Source: Draconibacterium sp.
GTDB taxonomy: Bacteria; Bacteroidota; Bacteroidia; Bacteroidales; Prolixibacteraceae
Length of the DNA: 32,917 nt
NCBI GenBank assembly: GCA_021648495.1
Contig: JAKIST010000004.1
Coordinates: 1 to 32,917 of the forward strand
Direction of reading: 5' to 3'
In this document: one piece after another, positions 16,186 through 24,030 of the stretch
Numbering within the stretch: position 1 is the first letter of the stretch
How the letters are laid out: each line of letters opens with the position of its first letter
Made by a program: the position numbers and the translations under genes
The notes under the pieces: model-generated
What the model saw: only the letters and a program-made list of their open reading frames with translations
Told to the model about the DNA's origin: nothing
Database searches by the model: none

Positions 16186-18765
16186 TTACTCTCCTTTCGA
16201 AACTACTTTTAATGTGGCCGGGAAATATATCAGATCGTAATCCGAATCGTAAACAAGGTATTTGTTCACCCATTCGGGTTTAAATTTCTCTTTAAATAAA
16301 TATTGCCCTTTAAAATGGTTTAAGGTTTTTAGGTTTTCAAGGGCAAACTTCATCGATCTTTCCGTCATATTTTTCGTCTCTGAAATACCGGCAAACGCCA
16401 CCATTCCTAAGTTAACTTTCAAAATACCTTGTTGTTTAAAATATTCAAACATTTCAATTAACAGAAAATATACGATTCCGGTTGGTGCATCATCGGCGAC
16501 ACGAATAAGGTCGTACGTACCTTCGCCTTTCACAAAATCCGGGATTATATTTAGGAACGCTACAATTTTCTCTTCGGAATTTTCGATGGTAAGAATGGTA
16601 GTTTCTTTCATTAGTTCGGGCAAAAACTTTCCTTGTGAAAAGATAGTTTCCGATTTTCCCGGTTTTTTTAACCAGTCATCCGAAACCTGCGTTAATTTTT
16701 GCATCACCCCATCTTTTATCATTGGGGAATAAAGATGAAAGGTAAACCCCATTTTTTTTGCTTTGTTGATTGCATTTCGGATGGGATGCATTTTCGAACC
16801 GGTCAACGAGAATGTTTCCAGGTTTAAAATTGCTTCCTGCCCAATAAAAATAGTTTTCTTTTTTAGATGGTGAAACCACACTGTCGATTCTTCGGGAACA
16901 CGATAGTAGAATGTTCGCAAGCCATTTTCTTTTGCATATTTTTCGAATTCGTGTAAAAGTTGTTTTTTGCCGGAATCGGTTTCGCACACGGGCAGTTCTA
17001 ATACCAAAGCAAAATTATGATGAATTTTATAGGCTAAAAATCCGTCATTATTAAAGAAAAATAATTTATCGGGGTAATATTTAAAATAGTCGAGTGCCGA
17101 GTTGCCATAATCTTTCACCAGCAATTTTGCATGGTTAATCTCATTTTCGTTGCTTTCTAAATCGTTTTTAAAAATGGGTTTTAACGAAAGGTAAATTGCC
17201 GAAACAAGAAGCCCCCCACTAAAGAGATAAATGGAATTAATAAAATAGTGGCCAAAGCTGGTTTGTGGTATATATTGCGAAGCATCAAAAAAGAATATTA
17301 AATGAAAAGAAGCTTTTATTGAACCAATAAAACTATAGTCCATTCCCATGTGGTTTTTCTCAAGAAAATAAGTGCCGCCAATGGCGTAAACGACAAGAAC
17401 AATTAATGCAGCTAACCACATTTTCCACAAATTTGTCCGGAGCATGGGGATCGATTTTACATTGTAATATTTGTAAGTGAACAGCAAACTTGCAATTGCA
17501 ATACACGAAAGAATTGCTTCTTCGTAATCGATTCCTTTTACAATATGCCCAATTGCCGAAAGGGCCAAAAGAAACAAAGTTATGCGCCAGGCCCTTTTTA
17601 CACCCCGTAATAAATAGAAGGCTAAAACAATAAGGAGCAAACCAATAAAAAACACACTAAAATTAGAGATGGACAACGCTATTTGGGGGAGTAGTTTTTC
17701 GAGGATGGCGATACGGCTTGGAATGGCAGGAGTGATAACAGAAAATACATTTATTAACCCCGAAATAAAAATGATAAAAACAGGCAAAACCCGCAACAGT
17801 ATATTTTTTCTTGAAAAGAGGAACGAACCCAAGCCGATAATTAAAGGCATCCAAAATTCGAAAAACCGGAATACCAGTGTAATTGCTGCTGCCGCTACTG
17901 TTGGAACCCCACTCCTGATAAATATGTATGTCATTGAAACTTCAATAGCACCCAAGCCCCTTAAAAAAGGTGACATAATCAGCAACATTACCATTACAAT
18001 GTAAGCAGTTAGCGAAATGAGCAAAGTGGGTTGAAACCCCAGCGCGAGCATTGAAATATAAACATGGGATACACCAATGAACTCAATGAGTACTGAAATA
18101 AACAAAGTAAACAAAAAATTCTTTTTATTTAATCTTGTCGAAGTAATGTTGTCAATAATAAGTGAAAGGCCCGGATTAAATCGAAGGATAAGTTTGTAAA
18201 AAAATTTCTTTTTGATAAACGACCAGGCAGCATAAATAAGGAAGCCAATTAATATCGATAATAAAAGGAAAGGAAGTAACTCGGTTGAGGTAAGTTTATT
18301 GTTCAACAAAAGCAGCAAAATAACTGGTATTGCAACTACTACAACCGATAAAAGCCCGGTTAATCCATAAATGTACGAGCCGTAATAAATATCGGTGGTG
18401 TTGATGCCTTTTTTTTTCAGCGGTTTTGTAAAAAATGCCAGCGACGAAAAACCACCTGCCGGCAAAAATACACTTATCACATTTCTTTTCAGGAAAAGTA
18501 AAAGGGTATCTTTTATCCCAACTTTTACTCCAACGGTTTTGAAACTAAAAACATACATTAATCCCTGGAACACAATATAAACCCCGGTAACAAAAAGTCC
18601 TAAAACCAAATAAAAACCATTGATGTGTTGTAGCGTTTTTTTTATTTCAACGAGTTCGAGGTGCTCGTTTTTAATAAAATAAATACTCGTTAACAGCATT
18701 AAAATAGCAAGCGCGATTTGCCAAAGCGGTTTATTTGTTTTACTATTCTTTAAAATCTGAATCAT
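16186..18765 (-). CDS. mprF: MprF-like aminoacyl-phospholipid synthase and flippase
   Basis: 859-residue bifunctional membrane protein, close in length to characterised MprF (about 840-880). The N-terminal 520 residues carry some 14 hydrophobic helices, including the LPG-synthase/flippase block with LKRNVISVFLPAGGFSSLAF and SPFLRGLGAIEVSMTYIF. The C-terminal 310 residues are the DUF2156 double-GNAT domain (LVKDYGNSALDYFKYYPDK, then GKSETIFSQGKFLPELM and VNLGMVAFAG). Family members transfer Lys or Ala from aminoacyl-tRNA to phosphatidylglycerol and expose the product on the outer leaflet, lowering the negative surface charge against cationic peptides. The amino acid used here is not predictable. 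It sits upstream of the two-component system on the same strand. Confidence 0.87.
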   Translation of the reverse strand: MIQILKNSKTNKPLWQIALAILMLLTSIYFIKNEHLELVEIKKTLQHINGFYLVLGLFVTGVYIVFQGLMYVFSFKTVGVKVGIKDTLLLFLKRNVISVFLPAGGFSSLAFFTKPLKKKGINTTDIYYGSYIYGLTGLLSVVVVAIPVILLLLLNNKLTSTELLPFLLLSILIGFLIYAAWSFIKKKFFYKLILRFNPGLSLIIDNITSTRLNKKNFLFTLFISVLIEFIGVSHVYISMLALGFQPTLLISLTAYIVMVMLLIMSPFLRGLGAIEVSMTYIFIRSGVPTVAAAAITLVFRFFEFWMPLIIGLGSFLFSRKNILLRVLPVFIIFISGLINVFSVITPAIPSRIAILEKLLPQIALSISNFSVFFIGLLLIVLAFYLLRGVKRAWRITLFLLALSAIGHIVKGIDYEEAILSCIAIASLLFTYKYYNVKSIPMLRTNLWKMWLAALIVLVVYAIGGTYFLEKNHMGMDYSFIGSIKASFHLIFFFDASQYIPQTSFGHYFINSIYLFSGGLLVSAIYLSLKPIFKNDLESNENEINHAKLLVKDYGNSALDYFKYYPDKLFFFNNDGFLAYKIHHNFALVLELPVCETDSGKKQLLHEFEKYAKENGLRTFYYRVPEESTVWFHHLKKKTIFIGQEAILNLETFSLTGSKMHPIRNAINKAKKMGFTFHLYSPMIKDGVMQKLTQVSDDWLKKPGKSETIFSQGKFLPELMKETTILTIENSEEKIVAFLNIIPDFVKGEGTYDLIRVADDAPTGIVYFLLIEMFEYFKQQGILKVNLGMVAFAGISETKNMTERSMKFALENLKTLNHFKGQYLFKEKFKPEWVNKYLVYDSDYDLIYFPATLKVVSKGE

Positions 18766-18867
18766 AAACTATTTGTATTATTCAACTTTTGAATACCATC
18801 TAACCCTTAATCAATACTGTCATTTATTGCGTGTTTAGAATTGGAGTAATTTGTGTTTTTAGACAAA

Positions 18868-18875
18868 CAAAGTTA
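18868..18875 (-). promoter_or_regulatory. Possible Bacteroidetes -7 box for the mprF-like gene
   Basis: On the - strand TAACTTTG matches the Bacteroidetes -7 consensus TAnnTTTG, about 93 bp before the mprF start. No clean TTTG -33 element is at the expected spacing (a weak TTCG is near), so this is a candidate only. Confidence 0.35.
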
Positions 18876-18926
18876 TTTAATATTTCAACATAACGAATTG
18901 AAATAAATAACCTAAAATTATGCTAA

Positions 18927-18988
18927 CTGCATTATTCATGAATTTTCGTTATGAGAAGTCAAAATACCAAGAATAAAGGGAAGCGCAG
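18927..18988 (+). repeat. 62-bp inverted repeat, left copy
   Basis: Matches the reverse complement of 23964-24025 at 59 of 62 positions by direct comparison. Both copies start CTGC and end GCAG, and similarity stops sharply at both ends. Together they enclose the NikR-like, larE, larC, larB and permease genes. Confidence 0.85.
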
Positions 18989-19118
18989 AGTTGAGGCCCG
19001 CAGAAATAGCTTTAGGGATTGTAATGAAATAACCTAAGCGTTTTAATTCGTTCTTTTGCACGCTAACTTCGTCAATTCCAGTCATGTTATTTCTTCACAA
19101 ACCCTAAGAATAATGCAG
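18927..19118. mobile_element. MITE-like element left of the nickel-cofactor island
   Basis: About 192 bp with perfect 11-bp terminal inverted repeats (CTGCATTATTC at 18927-18937, GAATAATGCAG at 19108-19118). A second imperfect inverted pair is inside (about 19011-19034 against 19085-19106). There is no coding capacity. Its first 62 bp recur inverted at 23964-24025. Termini and size fit a non-autonomous transposon remnant, but no clear target-site duplication is visible and I cannot name the parent insertion sequence. Confidence 0.55.
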
Positions 19119-19339
19119 ATAAAACTGTATGGCCTAATTTATCTATTCCCTTACCCCACAGTATAACGTTCTGAGGAAACAGGCTACACTCAAGATATTA
19201 ACACGTTCAGTAAAATTAATTGCTATCATCAAATAAAAACGTTATAATTTTTTTTGAATTTCTGAATCAGAACTCAAAAAACATATCAATAATTTTATAT
19301 ATTCGCCAATAATATTACTATTTCGAAAAAGGTGTTACT
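19119..19339 (+). promoter_or_regulatory. Leader region of the NikR-like/lar operon
   Basis: AT-rich 221 bp holding the promoter for the nickel-cofactor operon. TTACTAT occurs twice, at 19315-19321 and 19335-19341, exactly 20 bp apart, with the second copy covering the start codon. This spacing is two helical turns and would suit a ribbon-helix-helix autorepressor. No clear -33/-7 pair is visible. Confidence 0.35.
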
Positions 19340-19741
19340 ATGACAGTTTCAAGAATTGGTGTTTCATTGGAGAAGGATCTTTTGGATGCTTTGGATGAAT
19401 ATGTAAAGTTGAACCACTTTTCGAACCGCTCGCAAGCGATTCGTCATTTGGTGAATAAAAACATGGTTGAACAAAAGTGGCAATGCAATAACTATGTTGC
19501 CGGCTCGGTTACTTTATTGTACGACCCGCACCGCCATGAAATACAGAATCAAATCTCCGATATCCAGATAAATTATCATCAGGAAATATTGTCAACACAA
19601 CGAATTATATTAGACAAAACAAAACAGATGGAAATAATTGCCATAAAAGGAGTTGCCAGTCGCCTAACTGAACTGGCAGATAAATTAATAACAATTAAAG
19701 GAATGCAAAACGGAAAATTAACCATGAGCAGGACTGATTAA
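19340..19741 (+). CDS. NikR-like ribbon-helix-helix regulator lacking the canonical Ni ligands
   Basis: 133-residue homologue of NikR. The N-terminal ribbon-helix-helix is typical (RIGVSLEKDLLDALDEYV, NRSQAIRHLV). The C-terminal ACT-like metal domain also aligns over its length with E. coli NikR: GSVTLLYDPHRHEI matches the core strand and MEIIAIKG matches LEIAVLKG. The four high-affinity ligands are all changed: E. coli His76, His87, His89 and Cys95 correspond to Ile77, Arg88, Ile90 and Gln96. His80 (His79 in E. coli), His64, His66 and Cys49 remain as possible alternative ligands. It heads the lar operon and probably controls it, but it may respond to something other than Ni(II), or constitutively. 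Confidence 0.82.
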   Translation: MTVSRIGVSLEKDLLDALDEYVKLNHFSNRSQAIRHLVNKNMVEQKWQCNNYVAGSVTLLYDPHRHEIQNQISDIQINYHQEILSTQRIILDKTKQMEIIAIKGVASRLTELADKLITIKGMQNGKLTMSRTD

Positions 19742-19742
19742 T

Positions 19743-19788
19743 TTTTTTAAATTAATGGTATTACGTTTTTTAAATTAATGCTACCATT
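19743..19788 (+). promoter_or_regulatory. Direct repeats and dyad between regulator gene and larE
   Basis: TTTTTTAAATTAATG is repeated exactly at 19743-19757 and 19766-19780. Overlapping it is a dyad AATGGTA (19754-19760) with TACCATT (19782-19788), separated by 21 bp. The only sizable gap in the operon lies here (67 bp), so it may be an operator, a second promoter or an attenuator for larECB. This is a candidate, not proven. Confidence 0.4.
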
Positions 19789-19808
19789 TAAATTTCAAAA
19801 TTGAAATA

Positions 19809-20642
19809 ATGAATAACTTGAGTCCTCACCTTCAAAATAAAATTCAACTTTTAGAAAAGTGGTTTTCAAAAAGAAAAGGTTCTATTGTAGCTTTTTCGGG
19901 AGGAATTGACTCCACATTGGTCCTTTTTCTATCGCGGAAATTTCAGGGGAAACAAAATGCGATTGGTGTAATATCAAATTCAGAAAGCCTGAAAAGCAAA
20001 GATTTTGAGTTGGCAAAAAACTTTTGCAAAACATTCGATGTTCATCTTGAAATTATAAAAACATTAGAATTAGCCGATGAACGTTACAATCAAAACCCCG
20101 AGAACCGCTGTTATTTCTGCAAAGAACATCTTTTTCACGATTTACAGGGCATCAAAGAAAAATACCCTGAATTTGATGTTTTAAGTGGAACAAATTACGA
20201 TGACTTGGGAGATTACCGACCGGGTTTGCAGGCAGCTGCAAAATATAAAGTTTTGTCGCCAATGGTAGATTGCAACCTTACAAAAAATGAATTGCGCCAA
20301 ATTGCCAAACACTTCGAACTTCCAAACTGGGACAAACCTGCCAGTCCGTGTTTAAGCTCCCGCATTCCTTACAACCATCAGATTACAAGAAAAAAATTGC
20401 AACAAGTTGAGGATGCGGAAAACATTCTGAACGACTTTGGTTTTAGGGATGTCCGCGTTCGCCATTACGGAACTTACGGGCAAATTGAAGTTCAAAAAAG
20501 CGAGTTGGAAAAACTGCTCCTTGTGGAAAATGAAGTTTTGGATAAAATGAAAAATATTGGTTTCGCAGAATTGAAAATTGACAAAGAAGGCTTGGTTTCA
20601 GGAAAACTAAACCGGGTATTGAAGAATGTAAATAAGCAATAA
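19809..20642 (+). CDS. larE: LarE, sulfur transferase of nickel-pincer nucleotide synthesis
   Basis: 277-residue PP-loop ATPase that activates the carboxylates of the pyridinium mononucleotide with ATP and inserts sulfur. The PP-loop FSGGIDST is at residues 29-36. Cys101 and Cys104 (NRCYFCK) plus Cys181 (ASPCLSSR) are present. Cys181 aligns with the sacrificial sulfur-donor Cys of Lactobacillus LarE, while the additional CxxC suggests the three-cysteine, [4Fe-4S]-binding form that can work catalytically; that assignment is inference from the pattern. Its stop is immediately followed by the larC ATG, so translation is coupled. Confidence 0.93.
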   Translation: MNNLSPHLQNKIQLLEKWFSKRKGSIVAFSGGIDSTLVLFLSRKFQGKQNAIGVISNSESLKSKDFELAKNFCKTFDVHLEIIKTLELADERYNQNPENRCYFCKEHLFHDLQGIKEKYPEFDVLSGTNYDDLGDYRPGLQAAAKYKVLSPMVDCNLTKNELRQIAKHFELPNWDKPASPCLSSRIPYNHQITRKKLQQVEDAENILNDFGFRDVRVRHYGTYGQIEVQKSELEKLLLVENEVLDKMKNIGFAELKIDKEGLVSGKLNRVLKNVNKQ

Positions 20643-21818
20643 ATGAGAATATTATATTACGATTGTTTTGCAGGAATTAGCGGAGATATGAACCTCGGAG
20701 CACTGATTGATTTGGGCGTTGACATTAATTACCTGACCTCGGAGCTTGAAAAGCTGAATATCGAAGGTTTTCATTTGGAAGTAAAACAAGACCAACGACG
20801 GGGAATTACAGGAACAAAGGCGGAGGTAATCGTCGAAAACCAGGAAAATGAAAAGCACCGGCATTTGCGGCACATCGAAGAATTAATTAATGACAGTTCG
20901 TTGCCGGAAAGAGTGAAAATCAATTCATTAAAAATATTCGATTTGATTGCCGTGGCAGAGGCCAAAGTTCATAATATCTCAAAAGGGAAAGTTCATTTTC
21001 ATGAAGTTGGTGCTCTCGATTCTATCGCCGACATTGTTGGCGCTGCTATTTGTTTAGATTATCTGAAGGTAGATAAAGTTATATCTTCTTCTATTCAATT
21101 GGGGGGAGGAACCGTGAAATGTGCCCACGGAATTATGCCCGTGCCTGCCCCGGCCACTGCCGAAATTGTATTGGATATCCCTGTGAAAACCGGATTGGTA
21201 AACCACGAAGCAACCACTCCGACCGGAGCAGCAATTTTGGTTGCCACGGTTGATGAATTCACCGATAAAATTGAATTCCCAATTATAAAAGCGGCATACG
21301 GAATTGGTAATCGCGATAGTGAAGTGCCCAATGTTTTGCGTGTTTATTTGTGTGAAGATGCTGAACAATTAAAAGATGTTCACACCGAAGAAGCAATTGT
21401 TTTGGAGAGCAATATCGACGACATGAACCCGGAACATTATGATTTTGTTTTGGAGCAATTATTTACGGCCGGGGCAAGTGATGCCTGGCTGACATCGATT
21501 GTAATGAAAAAATCGAGACCGGCAGTCACACTTTCAATTCTTTGTAAAGAGCAGTTGGCAGAAAAAATGAAAGAGATAGTTTTTTTGCACAGCACTTCAA
21601 TTGGAATTCGTGAATATCGTGTGAAAAAAAATATGCTCCGTCGTGAAAAATCAACGATAGAAACTGTTTTTGGCCCGGTACGGATTAAACAAAGTTTTTT
21701 CAATGGGAAAATGGTACGTTCAAAACCCGAGTTTGAAGATTGTAAAAAGTTAGCGGAAAAACATCAAATAAGTATTTCTGAAATTGAAAATGCGGTAATT
21801 AAAATAGCTGATAAATAA
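20643..21818 (+). CDS. larC: LarC, nickel insertion enzyme (single-chain form)
   Basis: 391-residue LarC, the CTP-dependent cyclometallase that inserts nickel into the pincer nucleotide. The N-terminal LarC1 part begins MRILYYDCFAGISGDMNLGA and includes the His-rich and Glu-rich region KHRHLRHIEEL and GKVHFHEVGALDSIADI. The LarC2 part includes VLESNIDDMNPEHYDFVLEQ and VFGPVRIK. Unlike Lactobacillus plantarum larC, which needs a programmed frameshift between LarC1 and LarC2, this copy is one continuous frame. It starts directly after the larE stop and its stop overlaps the larB ATG by one base (TAATG). Confidence 0.94.
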   Translation: MRILYYDCFAGISGDMNLGALIDLGVDINYLTSELEKLNIEGFHLEVKQDQRRGITGTKAEVIVENQENEKHRHLRHIEELINDSSLPERVKINSLKIFDLIAVAEAKVHNISKGKVHFHEVGALDSIADIVGAAICLDYLKVDKVISSSIQLGGGTVKCAHGIMPVPAPATAEIVLDIPVKTGLVNHEATTPTGAAILVATVDEFTDKIEFPIIKAAYGIGNRDSEVPNVLRVYLCEDAEQLKDVHTEEAIVLESNIDDMNPEHYDFVLEQLFTAGASDAWLTSIVMKKSRPAVTLSILCKEQLAEKMKEIVFLHSTSIGIREYRVKKNMLRREKSTIETVFGPVRIKQSFFNGKMVRSKPEFEDCKKLAEKHQISISEIENAVIKIADK

Positions 21819-22555
21819 TGGATCCAAAAGATATTCTTGAAAAATATAAAAATGGCGAAATTGACTTGCCGGAAGCATTGGAGCATTTTCCAAAAAGGGG
21901 CATTGAAGAGATGGGTTTTGCAACCCTCGATATCGATCGTCAGCACCGCACCGGACTTCCCGAAGTAATTTATGCATCGGGAAAAACAGTTGAACAGGTT
22001 CAAATGATTGCGGAGCGGATGTACCAAAAAGGAATTGATGTGCTGGCAACACGCGTGACTCCAGAAATGGTTGATGCCGTGAAAGCCGTAATTCCGGGAG
22101 CCGAATACAATGCGCTGGCAAGAACAATCTCTTTTGCAAAAGCAACAGAGGTAGTTGCGAAAGGGTACATTGCTATTATTGCCGCCGGAACGTCAGATTT
22201 GCCCGTTGCCGAAGAAGCTGCTGTTACAGCACGGTTTTTAGGTAATAAAGTTGAAACGGTTTACGATGTTGGTGTGGCCGGAATTCATCGTTTGTTCAAC
22301 AAGCTGGAACTCATTCGTAATGCCCGGGTTTTGATTGTAGTAGCCGGAATGGAAGGAGCGTTGACCAGCGTTGTGGGCGGATTGGTTGACAAGCCTGTAA
22401 TTGGAGTGCCAACAAGTATTGGTTATGGTGCTAATTTCCAAGGTCTGTCGGCACTTCTTGCCATGCTAAACAGTTGTGCCAGCGGTGTTAGTGTGGTTAA
22501 TATCGACAATGGTTTTGGAGCTGCTTGCCAGGCTTCATTAATTAATAAATTATAA
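21818..22555 (+). CDS. larB: LarB, nicotinate adenine dinucleotide carboxylase/hydrolase
   Basis: 245-residue LarB, the first enzyme of pincer-cofactor synthesis, which carboxylates the pyridinium ring of NaAD and splits the phosphoanhydride. The C-terminal half is AIR-carboxylase (PurE)-like: IAAGTSDLPVAEEAAVTARF, then GVAGIHRL, GMEGALTSVVGGLV and GVPTSIGYGANFQG. Cys220 in NSCASGVSVVNIDNG sits where the active-site Cys of Lactobacillus LarB lies. The first 110 residues are the LarB-specific N-terminal domain. Start and larC stop overlap by one base. Confidence 0.94.
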   Translation: MDPKDILEKYKNGEIDLPEALEHFPKRGIEEMGFATLDIDRQHRTGLPEVIYASGKTVEQVQMIAERMYQKGIDVLATRVTPEMVDAVKAVIPGAEYNALARTISFAKATEVVAKGYIAIIAAGTSDLPVAEEAAVTARFLGNKVETVYDVGVAGIHRLFNKLELIRNARVLIVVAGMEGALTSVVGGLVDKPVIGVPTSIGYGANFQGLSALLAMLNSCASGVSVVNIDNGFGAACQASLINKL

Positions 22556-22565
22556 AATTTGTTTT

Positions 22566-23264
22566 ATGAAAGAATTGTATTTACTCTATGTTTCGGCAGC
22601 TTCACTCGGATTTGTGCACACCATTCTGGGACCCGACCATTATTTGCCTTTTATCGTTTTGAGCAAAGCCAGAAAATGGTCGAACAAAAAAACCATGTGG
22701 ATTACTTTTTTTTCCGGGATAGGTCATGTTGGGAGTTCTGTAATAATTGGAATGTTAGGGATTGCCCTGGGGATTAGCTTAAAAAAGTTAGAATATTTCG
22801 AATCTTTCCGGGGAGAATTGGTTGGCTGGATGTTATTAGTTTTTGGAGTTTTATATACTATTTATGGAATTTATAAATATTTGAAGAACTCACATCATTT
22901 TCACTTGCCCGATTTTTTAGTACCCAAAAAGATACGCGGGCTGCAACATCTCCCAACCGAAGAGCAAAAGGAAGATAACACGAGGTTAACTCCCTGGATC
23001 CTATTTTTGATTTTTGTTTTCGGCCCCTGCGAAGTACTTATTCCCATGTTGATTTTCCCAGCCTATGAAAACAGTACTTTTGGTATGCTTACCGTAGCAC
23101 TTATTTTTGGTATTGCCACCATTTCAACCATGATGGTTATCGTTTATTTTGGGACCAAAGGCATGTCGCTGATAAAATTAAAGAAACACGAAAAGTACCT
23201 TCACCTGTTTGCCGGAATTCTGATTCTAATCACTGCTTTGGGGATATTGTTTTTGGGGTTGTAA
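22566..23264 (+). CDS. UreH-type nickel permease
   Basis: 232-residue inner-membrane protein with about six helices. TM1 contains FVHTILGPDHYL: His18 with Asp24-His25 is the HX5DH signature of the UreH branch of nickel/cobalt permeases (NiCoT proteins have HX4DH). Further conserved places are FFSGIGHVGSSVIIG in TM2 and FVFGPCEVLIPML in TM4. A His-containing cytoplasmic loop (NSHHFHLPD) follows TM3. It lies 10 bp after larB, so it should supply Ni(II) for LarC. Specificity (Ni against Co) cannot be proven from sequence; context favours nickel. Confidence 0.8.
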   Translation: MKELYLLYVSAASLGFVHTILGPDHYLPFIVLSKARKWSNKKTMWITFFSGIGHVGSSVIIGMLGIALGISLKKLEYFESFRGELVGWMLLVFGVLYTIYGIYKYLKNSHHFHLPDFLVPKKIRGLQHLPTEEQKEDNTRLTPWILFLIFVFGPCEVLIPMLIFPAYENSTFGMLTVALIFGIATISTMMVIVYFGTKGMSLIKLKKHEKYLHLFAGILILITALGILFLGL

Positions 23265-23358
23265 TGGTGATCAACTTGCAAGCTTTTATTTAGAACAACG
23301 CTACTTCTGCCCAATTGTGACCATAGAAAAGAGATGCAAATCTGTATTTATACAACTA

Positions 23359-23610
23359 ATGCGAATCAAGGGTTGGAATTAATTGATTATTAATAAATCA
23401 ATCCGCTGGCGGAGGTTGTTTTTTGAAATTTATCGCTTATCCCGAGCTTTGCACAGCTTGTCCCGTTTTCCGGGAGGGCTATTATTGTTAATGTCCGTTG
23501 GACATTTCTATCCCGAAAGGGATCAAACAATAATAGCCGCGAGTGTAACTCGTGGATAATGAGGCGAATAAAACCAGAACCCCGGAGTGGGTTCAACCCT
23601 TGATTCGCAT
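23359..23610. repeat. Nested palindromic element E
   Basis: About 252 bp with a perfect 17-bp outer inverted repeat (ATGCGAATCAAGGGTTG at 23359-23375 and its complement at 23594-23610) and a perfect 13-bp inner one (GGCTATTATTGTT at 23477-23489, AACAATAATAGCC at 23526-23538). The inner loop holds two small hairpins (GTCCGTTGGAC at 23493-23503, ATCCCGAAAGGGAT at 23510-23523). There is no gene in it. It lies 95 bp downstream of the permease stop and could fold as a large cruciform or terminate the operon. Confidence 0.75.
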
Positions 23611-23963
23611 AACTAATTGATTTTTGAGGTGGAGAATAGCGAACTCAAATCGCTGACTTTTCGACTGTTGGTGAAAATACAACAAATCTTTTTCATTGGT
23701 TTTAATAGCATAAAATTTATTGAATTCAATAAACCAGAATAAAAGCAGGGAAAAGTACATGTAAATATTCTATGCAATTTAATTTGAGATGGAAAGAAAA
23801 TAGATATTTTTAAGGTCACTTTTCTTTCCCCAAATAAAAGGAAAATCTTTTATCCTGAATAATTCACAAATATTTCTATTCCGAAACCAAACTACTTTGC
23901 ATAAATGTAATGCTCGGAATCCAATTCTCAAAATAGCAACTGCTATTCCTGTGAGTTGAATTC

Positions 23964-24025
23964 CTGCGCTCACCTTTATTCTTTGTATTTTGACTTCTCA
24001 TAACGAAAATTCATGAATAATGCAG
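23964..24025 (-). repeat. 62-bp inverted repeat, right copy
   Basis: Reverse-complement copy of 18927-18988 with three mismatches. Unlike the left copy I find no matching terminal repeat nearby to complete a MITE, so this is a solo or truncated end. Confidence 0.85.
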
Positions 24026-24030
24026 GCTGA

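Noticed and set aside
21750-22145. 131-codon - strand frame opposite larB
   Set aside because: Antisense shadow of larC/larB, whose frames are strongly supported by family motifs and start-stop overlaps.
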